A stretch of 64,000 nucleotides of DNA, taken from positions 57,909,567-57,973,566 of the forward strand of contig CM057227.1 of NCBI GenBank assembly GCA_029891385.1, given 5' to 3'. This DNA is from Erythroxylum novogranatense (taxonomy: Eukaryota; Streptophyta; Magnoliopsida; Malpighiales; Erythroxylaceae). The stretch's first letter is position 1. Every line of letters begins with the position of its first letter. Shown here piece by piece: positions 12,255 to 24,769 of the stretch. The notes below the pieces were generated by a model, which was not told the DNA's origin, did not search any database, and worked only from the letters and a program-made list of their open reading frames with translations. Made by a program: the position numbers and the translations under genes.

Positions 12255-12830
12255 TTGTCGAGAAATGCAGGATACATCAACTAATAACTTGAGTCACAAC
12301 ATTCTTTAAGAGAAGTGTTTAGAGATAACAAATGATGGAGCATAGAGTTGTATTACCTTTTTTGTACAGTTGTATTCTTCATGAAAAATGTTTCCAGATG
12401 TATAACATTAGAGATTGATTGTTGCCATTTTAAGAGGGATATTTGTTCTGTCGATGGAGATGTTTTTCTTCTGTTATTTTTCCTTGTCTATTTCTGATAT
12501 AAAAATGGAGAAATATGTATGCATTCATCCTATATGTCTGTTACTGGTTATTTGGGCATAATGCATTTCTTGTGGAGAAATGTAGGATTCAGTAATATTG
12601 TCCATATAATTGGCTCTGTGTGGGCTAACTTTCAAACATCAACTAATATGGTTAGTCACAACTTTCACAAAGAAAAGTGCTGAGAGATAATAAATGATGG
12701 AGCATAGAGTAATATTACCTATTTTGTGTGTTATTTCTTTTAGGGTGGTAAGAGTATGAGTGAGCAGTTAAAAGTAAAACTAAGTTCTTCATGAAAAATG
12801 TTTCCAATTGTATAAAATTAGAGGTGGTAT
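12255..12830. repeat. Segmental direct duplication
   Basis: Two diverged copies, about 12255-12430 and 12570-12830, share in order GAGAAATG.AGGAT, CATCAACTAATA, AGTCACAAC, AAATGATGGAGCATAGAGT and TTCTTCATGAAAAATGTTTCCA. The second copy carries extra sequence. No function assigned. Confidence 0.7.
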
Positions 12831-12879
12831 GATATTTAAGAAGTGAAAAATATTATCTCGCTAACTTTTTAAATAGATC

Positions 12880-14210
12880 TGCTTTTTCAATCTATTTTTA
12901 CGAGTCAGATATATCTCAGTACAAATGCTATAACTTTTGCTACAGATGTCCAATTGACTTCGTTTTTGAACCATTGAAAAGAAGACTTCAAGATCTACAA
13001 CTTCTATGAAGACCTCAAAGGCCAATTCTATCGTCTAATGTCTATATCATCTCACTTTTCTTTCGTCTACTTTTTGCGTCTATTTTTCTGCGTCTATACA
13101 TAACTCAGTACGAATGTTATAACTTTTGCTACAGATGTCCAATTGACTTCGTTTTTAAACCATTTAAAAGAAGTCTTCAAGATCTACAACTTCTATGAAG
13201 ACCTCAAAGGTCAATTCTATCGTCTAACTTCTGTATCATCTCACTTTTCTTTCGTCTGTTTTTTGCGTCTGTTTTTCTGCATCTGTACACAACTCAGTGC
13301 GAATCCTATAACTTTTGCTAAAGATGTCCAATTTACTTCGTTTTTGAACCATTGAAAAGAAGACATCAAGATCTACAACTTCTATGAAGACCTCAAAGGC
13401 CAATTCTATCGTCTAACTTCTGTATCATCTCACTTTTCTTTCGTCTGCTTTTTACGTCTGTCTTTTGCGTCTGTTTTTCTGCGTCTGTACATATCTCAGT
13501 GCGAATGCTATAACTTTTGCTACAGATGTCCAATTGACTTCATTTTTGAACCATTGAAAAGACGACTTCAAGATCTACAACTTCTATGAAGACCTCAAGG
13601 GCCAATTCTATCGTCTAACTTCTGTATCATCTCACTTTTCATTCGTCTGCATTTTGCGTAAGTCTTTTTGTGTCTGTTTTTTTGCGTCTGTACATATCTC
13701 AGTGCGAATGCTATAACTTTTTATACAGATGTTCAATTGACTTCATTTTTGAACCATTGAAAAGAAGACTTCAAGATCTATAACTTCTATGAAGACCTCA
13801 AAGGCCAATTCTATCGTCTAACTTCTGTATCATCTCACTTTCTTTCGTCTGCTTTTTGAGTCTGCTTTTTATGCCTGTTTTTCTGCGCTCAGACATATCT
13901 CAGTGCGAATGCTATAACATTTGCTACAGATGTCCAATTGACTTCATTTTTAAACTATTGAAAAGAACACTTCAAGATCTACAACTTCTATGAAGAATTC
14001 AAAGGCCAATTCTATCGTCTAACTTCTGTACCATCTCACTTTTCTTTAAATGCCTTTTTGCGTGCATCTTTTTGTATCTTTTTCTCAAGATCCGTACATA
14101 TCTCAGTCTGAATCTATAACTTTGCTTGATGCCCAATTGATATCGTTTTTGAACCATTGAAAAGAAGACTTCAAGATCTACAACTTCTACGAAGACCTAA
14201 AAGGCCAATT
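12880..14210 (+). repeat. Satellite array, segment 1 (about 7 monomers)
   Basis: Tandem monomers with the landmark CAATTGACTT recurring at about 12951, 13140, 13329 (as CAATTTACTT), 13531, 13734 (as TCAATTGACTT), 13935 and 14134, a period of 189-203 bp. Each unit reads in order: CTATAACTTTTGCTACAGAT, CCATTGAAAAGAAGACTTC, CTACAACTTCTATGAAGACC, AAAGGCCAATTCTATCGTC, then a TTTGCGTCTG-rich tract. The segment stops at 14210 where the copia element begins. Short frames here are periodic echoes of the monomer and not genes. Confidence 0.95.
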
Positions 14211-16097
14211 TGTAGGAAAATCCCGGGAGGTACATCACATGTACCAAAGAATGAAAACAAAAATTTTGTTCCTGGACTTTCCGAAACCCAGATCCAGTGT
14301 CGGTATGAAGACATCAACCTAAATAGCCAAAAGAGACTATCTCTAAAGGTGATCCACGCAGAGATCAGAGAACCTAACCGACAAACCCTTTGACCCGAGA
14401 ATAGCTAGAAACAGTTAAAGGTCGCTAGACCTACCTCCGTCCTTGGAGAGCATAGATCAACGTTGGAGGAAGATAAGAAACTTGAGAAGATGGAGAGATG
14501 ATCGTGAGCTTTCTTTGAAAGCTACTTGAAAAACCCTTTTCTAAGCCTTCTCCCAAAAGCCACGAGGATCAACAACAGACCAAAAGAAACTCTTTTCTTT
14601 TATCCTAAACCATCACCTACGATCATCCTCTTCCAAGTTAGCTATTTTGTCCTTTTGTCATTAAATGAACTTAATGACTAGGCACCAAATGGAACCTTCT
14701 CTTCCCACCAACGTGTACATGGCTAATAAATATAATAATTAATTAATTAATTACTTAATTAATCAATTAAGATATAATTGCTAAGGTCCAATCCATTGGC
14801 CTGGTCCCACGGCCATCGGCCCCTTGATCAAACAACTCTAAACCTTTCTTAGCAATATTGATGTCGCGATCTCATTGGGACATATCCCGATCTCATTAGG
14901 ATCCATTTAATCCTAATGTTTCCATAATTGGAACTCGTCCAATTACTATTTTACTGATTCTCCAATCACTCTTACGCGTGTGACCCTTTAGGTTCCCTTA
15001 TGTTGGCCACTTAGATTAACAATTAACTGAAGTAAGTCATGAGCGGTATCTAGCAACACATCATGACCCCCAATTGACCGGAAAGTAATCGGTTTGATGT
15101 ATTCATCACGAACTAGATCACGAACCCTTCCATGTATAATTACTGGTGCAATTCGTCCTTTCACCATCCTATACCCCACTTGGTTATGAGTATGGTTAAA
15201 GTGTCAACTCTCACTAGATCGAGTCTAGCCCAAGTGATATTAGTTCTCGTCCGGGACTCATTACTCTATATGTCAATGAAGACACTCTTCATGACATATA
15301 TCTTTAACCGACTGTAATGATCCCGACAAGAGGCGATGGGTATCTTTTACGCTAATCCGAAGTGGTGAATCCTTTATTGGCTACTCAATTATCTTCAATA
15401 CCTCAAGTTGCACTCCAAGCACCACCCTATGAGTTACCTCCGGAAGGCAACAAGGAATGGAGTCAAAGCACGGATCAAGATTCAAGATATCCTCGAGTAC
15501 CTCAAGTCTAAGGATACTTGCACCATTCTTATGATGAGATTATCACCGACACTAGAAGAAGATATCCATGCGATGATCTCATGGCAGTCATCCAATGAAC
15601 TTACTACCACTAGTAAGCATCCACATGTCAATTCTAAATATCTCATATTTACGCTTCGAGATCCACCGCCGATCCAATCAAGGAATATGACATGTGTTAG
15701 TCTATCCGGATTAATGATGTCCATCCTCATTAATCCTATGACTAGGAGAATTTAGATATCGACATAATTGCACATGATAGGAATCTCGGGAGTATGAGCA
15801 CATCGTAATTTCCTTCATGCTATGTCATATATCATGGACTTCATTAATTCGATTAAAGATCCAATCAATTCATAAACAATGTTCATGAACATCAAATTAA
15901 TGAAATATGCCTTTCTTTATTTATTCATAAAGTCTCATACGACTTTGAACAAAACGCGCTAAAGGGATTGCCTTTAGGGCACAATATAAACAAGATCGAT
16001 TTGAACAAGTCGACTTATCCAATGAACAAGTCGACTTATCGGTACCGAACATGTGTAAGTCGACTTACACATGGTACAAGTCGATTTATCACTTACA
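14211..16097 (-). repeat. Left LTR (3' LTR) of the copia element, 1,887 bp
   Basis: Starts TGTAGGAAAATCCCGGG and ends ATCACTTACA on the + strand. Near its right end it holds several AAGTCGACTT decamers and a perfect 24-bp palindrome at 16050-16073. Compared with the partner LTR it shows many one-base contractions of G or C runs. Frames in it with no known domain are LTR shadows. Confidence 0.93.
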
Positions 16098-16110
16098 AAT
16101 CTCCCACTTG
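16098..16110 (-). other. Polypurine tract of the copia element
   Basis: On the minus strand AAGTGGGAGATT directly precedes the LTR start TGTAAGTG. This is the usual plant copia polypurine tract and confirms minus orientation. Confidence 0.85.
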
Positions 16111-18900
16111 ACCTAAAGCCAATCGCCTTAGTATCTAATACCAAAAGCGAGTACATAAGAATCACAATTCTCGTGTGACAATGGCTTTGTCATCTGATCG
16201 GCAACACTTTGCTCGTGGAATTCTCTATAAGGACATCATCTCAACCGATGATTTCCGAATCAAATGAAATCGGTGAGTACGATATGCGGATCGGTGATGA
16301 GACATTGGTTCCTTTCCTCAAGACTAGCCCCATTGTATCACAATACAATCCTATGGGCTCATCACGCCTAGGAACCATACCAAGTTCAAGAATGAACCGC
16401 TTGATCCAAACTGCTTCCTCTCAAGATCTCTGCTGCAATGTACTCTGCCTCGGTTGTTGAATCGAGAGTTGTCTCTTGATTGAACTCTTTCAAACCGACC
16501 GCCAGCCGTTCGGTGTGAATGTATATAACCCGATCGTGATTCAAAATCATCCTTATCGATTAAAGCTGCATTTGTATGCCCGCCACTGGAGATTTCCATC
16601 TCCATAGATTAAGAAAACATCCTTAGTGCTTCGCAAGTACTTGAGGATATTCTCGACACCACCCAAAGACCCTCACTAGATCCGATTGGTATCCGCCGTA
16701 ACACTTAGAGCATACGATACATCGGCCTCGTCACATAGCATTGTTCCATGCTAAACCTCTTTAGCATCTCATCTATGTACGATGATTGTGAAAGACCAAG
16801 CAACCTTTTGATTTATCTCTATAAATCTATATCCCTAGGATATAAGTTGCTTCACCAAGGTCTTTCATCGCAAATCGATTGGACAACCAAATTTTAATCG
16901 ATTGCGATAGAGACATCGCTTCCTAGTCACAAGATGTCATCTATATACAACACAAGGAATACGATTGCAATCCCATTAACCTTCTTATACACTAATGATC
17001 ATCCGGATTTTGTGAGAAATCAAACTCTTTGATTGACTCATCAAACGGATAATCCAACTTCTGGATGCTTGCTTCAATCCATACATGGAATTACGAAGCT
17101 TGCATACCATTTCGCCATTATAGGAGGTGAAGTCCTCTGGTTGTGTCATATACTCATCCTCGGGAAGATTTCCATTCAGAAAGCCGCCTTCACATCCATT
17201 TGTCATATCTCATAATCATAATGAGTGGCAATGGCTAGAGTATCCTAATGGATTTAAGCATTGCTACGGATCAAGGTCTCGTCATAGTCAACTCCTTGTC
17301 TTTGAGGAAATCCTTTGGCCACAAGCCTTGCTTTATAAGTAATCACATTACCATCCATGTCGGTTTTCTTCTTAAAAATCCATTTGCACCCTGTGGGTTT
17401 TATCCCTTCAGGTGTAACAACCAAAGTCCATACTTGGCTTTCATACATGGAATCCATTTCAGATTTCATGGCATAAAGCCATGTTCCAGACTCTAAACCT
17501 TTCAGAACCTGTTCATAGGTAGTAGGCGCATCATCTCATATGTGCAATACGTCATTCTGCTCACTTACGAGAAATTCATATCTCTCGAACAAGGCGTATC
17601 CTACTTAACCTCTGAAATTCTGTGTAGTAGAAGGTTGAATCTACCTCATCTATATGAGTGACAGCTTTGAGTTCAGCAATTGATCTATGTTTGTTCGAGA
17701 ATCTTGAACTTCTTCAAGTTCAACTTTGCTCCCACCGTCCTCTTGTAAAAGAAACTCTTTCTTTAAGAAAACAAAGATGCTTGGAAACAAACAACTTTTG
17801 TTCCTAAGCAAGGTAGAATTGATATTCCACGAACAAACACTTGTCGACTTTGCATCATGTTAATCGATTGTGTCCGCTTCAGATAAGGGACACCCCAAAC
17901 TTTCACCGAGAAAGATAGGGCTTTAAGTTAGTCCACATCTCATATGGAGTAACATCAATCGTTTTATGGAACTCTTTAACAAGTAAACAAATTGTCTCGA
18001 AAGATACCCCCAAAAACGCAAGTAAAACCTATCATTAATCGCACCATGTCTAACAAGGTTCGATATCTCCTTTCACCACACTATTGTCTTTGCGGGCAAG
18101 ATGGAGTATCGAGATAAAATTCGATTATCTCTCGAGATAATCCAAAACTGTTGGTCTAAGCAATTTCCACCACGATCGATCGAATGTATTCATACTTTTA
18201 CCAAGTTAGTTTTCTACTTCATTTCAATTATTTGAACTTTTCAAACGCTTGATTTGTATCTCATCGAATCGGTACCCATATCGTGAATAATCACCGATAA
18301 AAGTAATGAAGTAAAGACAACCACTTCGCATGGATGGACATCGACCACATACATCTGAATGTATTAGGTCTAATACTCCAATCACTCATTCAGCCTTTCC
18401 CTTGAAGGGTAACTTAGTCATCTTGCCTAATAAACAAGATTCGCATGTGTCATATGATTCATAATCAAATGACCCTAAACTGCCATTCTTATGGAGCTTA
18501 GCGATGCGTGTCTCATTTATATGGCCGTCGACAATGCCATAAGTAAGTTGATTTTAAATTATCTTGATTATGTCTTTTCGTCATTGACATTCAAAACTGG
18601 ATATGACATATCTAATATGTCAATTCCATTGCATAATGTACCAATGGCATAGAGCATTCCATTCGAACTAATAGAACAACCATTGCTACTAAAAGTCCAA
18701 TGGAAACCAAATTTATTGAAACAAGAAATGACAATATGTTCTTTGTTAAACAGTACAAAATGACAATCATCCAATTTGAATACAAGCCCACTAGGGAGTG
18801 ACAAGACATAAGTGTTTACTGCTAATGTAGCAACTCTTGCTGCATTACCTACACGAAGGTCTAGTTCTCCTTTATGAGTCGCTCATCGTCCCCGAGGCCT
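16111..18900 (-). pseudogene. Copia pol remnant: integrase, RT, RNase H
   Basis: Decayed minus-strand pol. About 18800-18568 is the pre-integrase segment (LPSGLVFKLDDCHFV, GMLYAIGTL). About 18340-18250 is the start of the integrase core (YFITFIGDYSRYGY). 17469-17254 is RT start (TGCKWIFKKK, YKARLVAKGFPQRQGVDY). 17206-16985 is RT (AFLNGNLPED-like, VCKLRNSMYGLKQASRSW). The YIDDI active-site motif is near 16960-16935. 16605-16351 is an RNase H remnant with frameshifts. Domain order fits copia (integrase before RT). Stops and frameshifts throughout mean no functional protein. Confidence 0.9.
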
Positions 18901-18979
18901 CGTGATATCATTTCATATGTATGAGCCACAACCGTATCAAATACCCATATGTTTTGATCGAAACAATATAACCTCAATG

Positions 18980-19850
18980 ACAAACATATTTGAAGGAGTA
19001 GAGGCATCGATGCCTTCTTCTACTTCAGAACTCCAGATAGACTTTACGCCGCCTCCAAGGGCCGGTGGCCTTGCCACAATGAAAGCAAAATCCTTTTGGG
19101 CAGATCTTTGGTTTTTCCTGATGGCACTTCCATTTGGTTTCTTGGCCCTTTTCTTCTTCGACCGTAAGAAGAAGCATCCACCTCTAGCACTTGCTTGCTA
19201 TCCTCCTTGAGAGCACCGCTCACTGTCTTGGCAGATTGATCACCAGAATTGTTGTGGATATTTGGTTCATCCGATAGTTTATCACTGTATGTGAAAACCG
19301 CCGACAATCGAACCGTAATCAAGTCTATACTCAACTCATAATCCATTACAAATCCTAAGACAGCCAATCTCTATATAGCCATTCATCTTCGAGGTATCTC
19401 GATGCAGATGTCCCCGAGCCACCAGTATGGTGAAGAGAAGCCTTGAGGTCTCGAACCTTTCGCATCGAAGCTTACTCATCGCCTCCCTAAGATGAAATAC
19501 TATAGAGTGAGCATCCATGGACTCGCCGCTTCGCAGCTCTGGTGACATCGAGGCAAGCATAATGCAAGTATCCATATCACTGCCCTTAGATGCTTACAAT
19601 ATGCTTTCGATCCTCATCAAGCATTGACAGAGAGTGCATCCGGAAGTGGAACATCTAGACGATCCTGTTCCTCGATCCGAGAACAATTTCGATTCCTCAC
19701 CGATCAAGAAAATTCGGTCCAAAATAGAGAGCGAAAATTCACATCGAACAACTTCTTCAATCAACCTAAACACGATAGAGAAGGAATGATAGAATAGAAA
19801 TGCCTGCATGATCATAAGGACTTGCATGACATGCATATGGCTCCCACTAG
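18980..19850 (-). pseudogene. Copia gag remnant
   Basis: On the minus strand about 19575-19336 reads CIMLASMSPELRSGESMDAH, then VFHLREAMSKLRCERFETSR and KMNGYIE. These are recognisable blocks of the plant copia gag (UBN2-type) domain. About 19367-19044 continues with LGFVMDYELSIDLI and, in shifted frames, a Cys/His zinc-knuckle remnant near 19100-19050. The upstream half (19836-19594) is frameshifted. Gag would form the virus-like particle; this copy cannot. Confidence 0.8.
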
Positions 19851-19919
19851 TTTCCTAGAATCCATAACCCTCTTTACTTAATCCAGAGAAACAAAGTGAC
19901 ATAAAGTCCTAGTGGGTCG

Positions 19920-20330
19920 ATATCCGACATTGCTAAGAGTGACCTTGGGTTTGCCCAACAAGCCACAACTTAGGTCAATCGGTAGGTATCGGACATACCA
20001 ATTGCATCATCGATAACCGATATTGAGAATGACCTTGGGTTTGCCCAACAAGCCACCTTATGTCTCGGAGGTATCGATATACCAATTATATCTTAGGCAC
20101 AACTATCGATCGCTCTATCAACTTGTTGATGTGTGCACTTACATTGGGTTATCAACTCCTTGATGCGTGTACATCCCGATGTACACTACCCAACTTCACC
20201 TCTGTCCACGCTGACCTTGAGTTTGCTCAACAAACTAACGCTTCGGTGAAAACCAACCCATTAATCGAAAATCTTATTTTCATGGTTCAACATATCCGTA
20301 TAGAGTGAGCTTGAGTTTGCCTAACAACCC
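19920..20330 (-). repeat. Short repeats in the copia leader
   Basis: A core like GACCTTGGGTTTGCCCAACA recurs near 19940 and 20030, and in diverged form near 20213 and 20301, with partly repeated spacers (ATACCAATT..., ATCGATA...). It lies between the primer-binding site and gag of the minus-strand element, so it belongs to the untranslated leader. Confidence 0.7.
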
Positions 20331-20518
20331 AAAGACTATAAAAACTCGTTCTTACCATATTAATGGAAGGCGTTAGTTTTCATATTTCGAGGAGGATTTC
20401 AATTCTCGACTCCAAGTCAAGGATTATAGTCGCCAGACTATATGGAATGATTTAGGTTTCATCAATCATATTGAATCAATCCTTTTAATCATCCATCATC
20501 CAACTCGAAAGATGCCAC

Positions 20519-20735
20519 AAGTCGACTTACAACGAATGCAAGTCGCCTTTATGCCCTCGCTTATTACAAAGTCGCCTTGTATCATAATACAAGTCGCCTT
20601 GTCTTCGCCCTCGCACAAGTCGACTTATCTGATATAAGTCGCCTTATGCACCTACCCGCGCACAAGTCGCCTTGTACACTGCAAGTCGACTTATGCACAG
20701 ACCCTAAACAAGTCGCCTTATACTTCAAATAAGTC
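20519..20735 (-). repeat. Cluster of ten AAGTCG[A/C]CTT decamers in the copia leader
   Basis: Ten copies of AAGTCGACTT or AAGTCGCCTT occur in about 215 bp, with irregular spacing of roughly 12-38 bp. The A form is a perfect palindrome. The same decamer is concentrated at the LTR's U3 end (about 16010-16090, 23680-23760 and 61822-61910). It may be a protein-binding or RNA-structure element of this family; function unknown. Confidence 0.85.
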
Positions 20736-21854
20736 GACTTGTCCAATAGAATTTGCTATAATTCTCTAATCGGCTAATTCCTCAATCCTTGCAATTCCAA
20801 TTCACAATACCAACATATCTAAGGTAATATCTGATAAATTTGATGTATCAATGAACAATTCATTGAACCATGAAAGCCTTAAATAGTCAAACTATATGAA
20901 AAGCTTGAAATGAGTCAAAACTCATTAATTTCCAAACAATTTAGGAACACCCAAATTATCATCCTAAGCATCTCTAGCTAGCACATACATTATCAAATTT
21001 ACTTCAACACATGCCATAAAAAATATGACGGTCAAAACAAACAAGATAATGCAATATACTAACGAGACGCTAATGTGATCAATTAGGCATCCAAAAATTC
21101 TAGGATAAACAAATTCAAGCAATTTAGTTTGGAAATCATACTACATCAAAATAACACATTTTTAATCACATTAAAAATGGTGCAAGGCATTGGAACTGAA
21201 AAAGCACACTCAATCAAGCCAAGCAAAACAGTCCCAACAATTTTCACAAAACTGTCCAGTTCTGTACATTGCTCGAAATGATCAATGAAAAAATTTCAAT
21301 AAATTCTGAGAAAATTAAATAGGTTACTACATGTTTAGAACATGCTACATGAATTTTTTCAGGATTTTAGGCCATCAAAAACTCAGTCAACCTAAATAAC
21401 AAAACCGATTCAAAATATGTGTTCATCAGCACAGCAATTCCCAACAGCATAGAATAAATTCGTGAATAAATATCCAATCACCTTGAAATCCAATTTCCAT
21501 GCTCACAGACATTCACCAACATCTTAGAGACATGTAGGTGAAGGAAAAGCCGAAAAAGCATATTTCTAGAATTTATTATCGAATTTATACTACTGCCTGT
21601 TCCAGAATCGTTTCACAAAACAACATCCGAAACTTAGGGAATTAAATTAGCAAAACTATATCAAATCAAATCGATAAATTCTCAAATTTTATAGACATAT
21701 TCTCTAACATGTTATGAACAATCCTGGGTAGAAAATTTTAGAAAAACATATCACAATATAAATTCGGAAATTGGACAGCAAGCATGCATCAACAGAAAAT
21801 TCCATTAGGGTTTCTGATCTCGCTTAGGTTTTAGCTTCATACGGGACACCAGAC

Positions 21855-21866
21855 GCTCTGATACCA
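21855..21866 (-). other. Primer-binding site (initiator tRNA-Met type)
   Basis: On the minus strand TGGTATCAGAGC follows the 5' LTR end CCTACA after one base (21867). This is the standard plant copia site complementary to the 3' end of initiator tRNA-Met. Confidence 0.93.
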
Positions 21867-21867
21867 C

Positions 21868-23763
21868 TGTAGGAAAATCCCGGGAGGTACATCACATGTA
21901 CCGGCAGTGGAAAACAAAAATTTTTGTTCCCGGGACTTTCCCGAAACCCAGGATCCAGGTGTCGGTATGAAGACATCAACCTAAATAGCCAAAAGAGACT
22001 ATCTCTAAAGGTGATCCACGCAGACATCAGAGAACCTAACCGGGACAAACCCCTTTGACCCGGGAATAGCTAGAATAGATTAAAGGCTGCTAGACCCTAC
22101 CTCTGTCCTTGGAGAGCATAGATCAACATTGGAGGAAGATAGGAAACTTGGAGAAGATGGAGAGATGATCGTGAGCTTTCTTTGAAAGCTACTTGAAAAA
22201 CCCTTTTCTAAGCCTTCTCCCAAAAGCCACGAGGATCAACAACAGACCAAAAGAAACTCTTTTCTTTTTATCCTAAACCATCACCTACGATCATCCTCTT
22301 CCAAGTTAGCTATTTTGTCCTTTTGTCATTAAATGAACTTAATGACTAGGCACCAAAATGGAACCTTCTCTTCCCACCAACGTGTACATGGCTAATAAAT
22401 ATAATAATTAATTAATTAATTACTTAATTAATCAATTAAGATATAATTGCTAAGGTCCAGTCTAACTGGGGTCGGTCCCACCACTCATCGCCCCTAGATC
22501 AAACTTGAAAGCACTAAACCTTTCTTAGCAATATTGATGTCGCGATCTCATCGGGACATATCCCGATCTCATTGGGATCCATTTAATCCTAATGCTCTCC
22601 ATAATTGGAACTCTGTCCAATTACTATTTTACTGATTCTCTCAATCACTCTTATCGTGTGACCCTTTAGGTTCCGGTTATGTTGGCCACTTAGATTAACA
22701 ATTAATCTGGTAAGTCATGGCGGTATCTAGAACACATCATGACCCCCAATTGACCGAAAGTAATCGGTTTGATGTATTCATCACGAACCATTCCATAGAC
22801 AATTACCGTGCAATTCGTCCTTTCACCATCCTATACCCCACTTGGTTATGAGTATGGTTAAAGTGTCAACTCTCACTAGACCGAGTCTAGCCCAGTGATA
22901 TTAGTTCTCGCCCCGACTCATTACTCTATATGTCAATGAAGACACTCTTCATGACATATATGTTGGCCAGCCTTAGTAATGATCCTGACAAGAGGCCATG
23001 GGTATCTCTTCTGCTAATCCAGAAGTGGTGAATCCTTTATTGGCTACTCAATTATCTTCAATACCTCAAGTCGCACTCCAAGCACCACCCTATGAGTTAC
23101 CTCCGAAGGCAACAAGGAATGGAGTCAAAGCACGGGATCAAGATTCAAGATATCCTTGAGTACCTCAAGTCTAAAGATACTTGCACCATTGCTATGATGA
23201 GATTATCACCGACACTAGAAGAAGATATCCATGCGATGATCTCATGGCGGTCATCCAATGAACTTACTACCACTAAGAAGCATCCACATGTCAATTTTAA
23301 ATATCTCATATTTACGCTTCGAGATCCACCGCTGATCCAATCAAGGAATATGACACGTGCTAGTCTATCCGGATTAATGATGTCCAGTCTCATTAATCCT
23401 ATGACTAGGAGAATTTAGATCTTGACATAATTGCATACGATAGGAATCTCGTGAGTATGAGCACATCATAATTTCCTTCATGCTATGTCATATATCATGG
23501 ACTTCATTAATTCGATTAAAGATCCAATCAATTCATAAACAATGTTCATGAACATCAAATTAATGAAATATGCCTTTCTTTATTTATTCATAAAGTCTGT
23601 ACACGACTTTGAACAAAACACGCTAAAGGGGATTGCCTTTAGGGCACAATATAAACAGTACCGACCTTGAACGAGTCGACTTATCCAATGAACAAGTCGA
23701 CTTATCGGTACCGAACATGTGTAAGTCGACTTACACATGGTACAAGTCAACTTATCACTTACA
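21868..23763 (-). repeat. Right LTR (5' LTR) of the copia element, 1,896 bp
   Basis: Same boundaries and landmarks as the left LTR, including the palindrome at 23716-23739 and the AAGTCGACTT copies. It would carry the promoter for minus-strand transcription. The right edge ACA at 23763 abuts the CAATT duplication. Confidence 0.93.
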
Positions 23764-24769
23764 CAATTCTATCGTCTAGCTTCTGTATCATCTCACTTTT
23801 CTTTCGTCTGCTTTTTGCGTCTGTTTTTTTGAGTCTGTACATATCTCAGTGCGAATGATATAACTTTTGCTATAGATGTCCAATTGACTTCATTTTTGAA
23901 CCATTGAAAAGAAGACTTCAAGATCTACAACTTCTATAAAGACCTCAAAGGCCAATTCTATCGTCTAGCTTCTGTATCATCTCACTTTCTTTAAATGCGC
24001 TTTTGTGTCTGCATCTTTTTGCGTTTGTTTTTCTGCGTCTGTACATATCTCAGTTCGAATGCTATAACTTTTGCTACAGATGTCCAATTGACTTTGTTTT
24101 TAAACCATTGAAAAGAAGACTTCAAGATCTACAACTTCTATGAATAACTCAAAGGACAATTCTATCGTCTAACTTCTGTATCATCTCACTTTCTTTCGTC
24201 TGCTTTTTGCGTCTGTCTTTTTGCGTCTGTTTTTCTGCGTCTGTACATATCTCAGTGCGAATGCTATAACTTTTACTACAGATGTCCAATTGACTTCGTT
24301 TTTGAACCATTTAAAAGAAGTCTTCAAGATCTACAACTTCTATGAAGACCTCAAAGGTCAATTCTATCGTCTAACTTCTGCATCATCTCACTTTTCTTTC
24401 GTCTGCTTTTTGCATCTGTCTTTTTGCGTCTGTTTTTCTGCGTCTGTACACATCTCAGTGCTAATCCTATAACTTTTGCTAAAGATGTCCAATTTACTTT
24501 GTTTTTGAACCATTGAAAAGAAGACATCAAGATCTACAACTTCTATTCAGACCTCAAAGGCCAATTCTATCGTCAAACTTCTGTATCATCTCACTTTTCT
24601 TTCGCTCGCTTTTAAGCGTCATCTTTTTAAGGCTCTGCTTTTCTGGTCTGTACATATCTCAGTGCGAATGCTATAACTTTTGCTACAGTTTTCCAATTGA
24701 CTTCATTTTTGAACCATTGAAAAGAAGACTTCAAGATCTACAACTTCTATGAAGATCTCAAAGGCCAAT
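23764..24769 (+). repeat. Satellite array, segment 2 (about 5 monomers)
   Basis: Resumes in register (CAATTCTATCGTC) directly after the copia element and runs to GGCCAAT at 24769, where the next element begins. CAATTGACTT-type landmarks are near 23880, 24082, 24288, 24490 and 24693. Confidence 0.95.

Larger units (their letters stand above)
14211..23763 (-). mobile_element. Full-length copia LTR retrotransposon (9.55 kb) in the satellite
   Basis: Two LTRs (14211-16097 and 21868-23763) bracket an internal region coding on the minus strand. The 5-bp target duplication CAATT is perfect (14206-14210 and 23764-23768), and the satellite resumes in register on the right. On the minus strand the order is 5' LTR, primer-binding site, leader repeats, gag, protease/integrase, RT, RNase H, polypurine tract, 3' LTR. 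All reading frames are broken, so the copy cannot encode its own machinery. The same LTR family recurs at 1-352 and 61820-63765. Confidence 0.95.

Noticed and set aside
20519..20735. Regularly repeated decamers considered as a CRISPR-like array
   Set aside because: Repeats are only 10 bp, spacing is irregular, and they sit in a plant retrotransposon leader.
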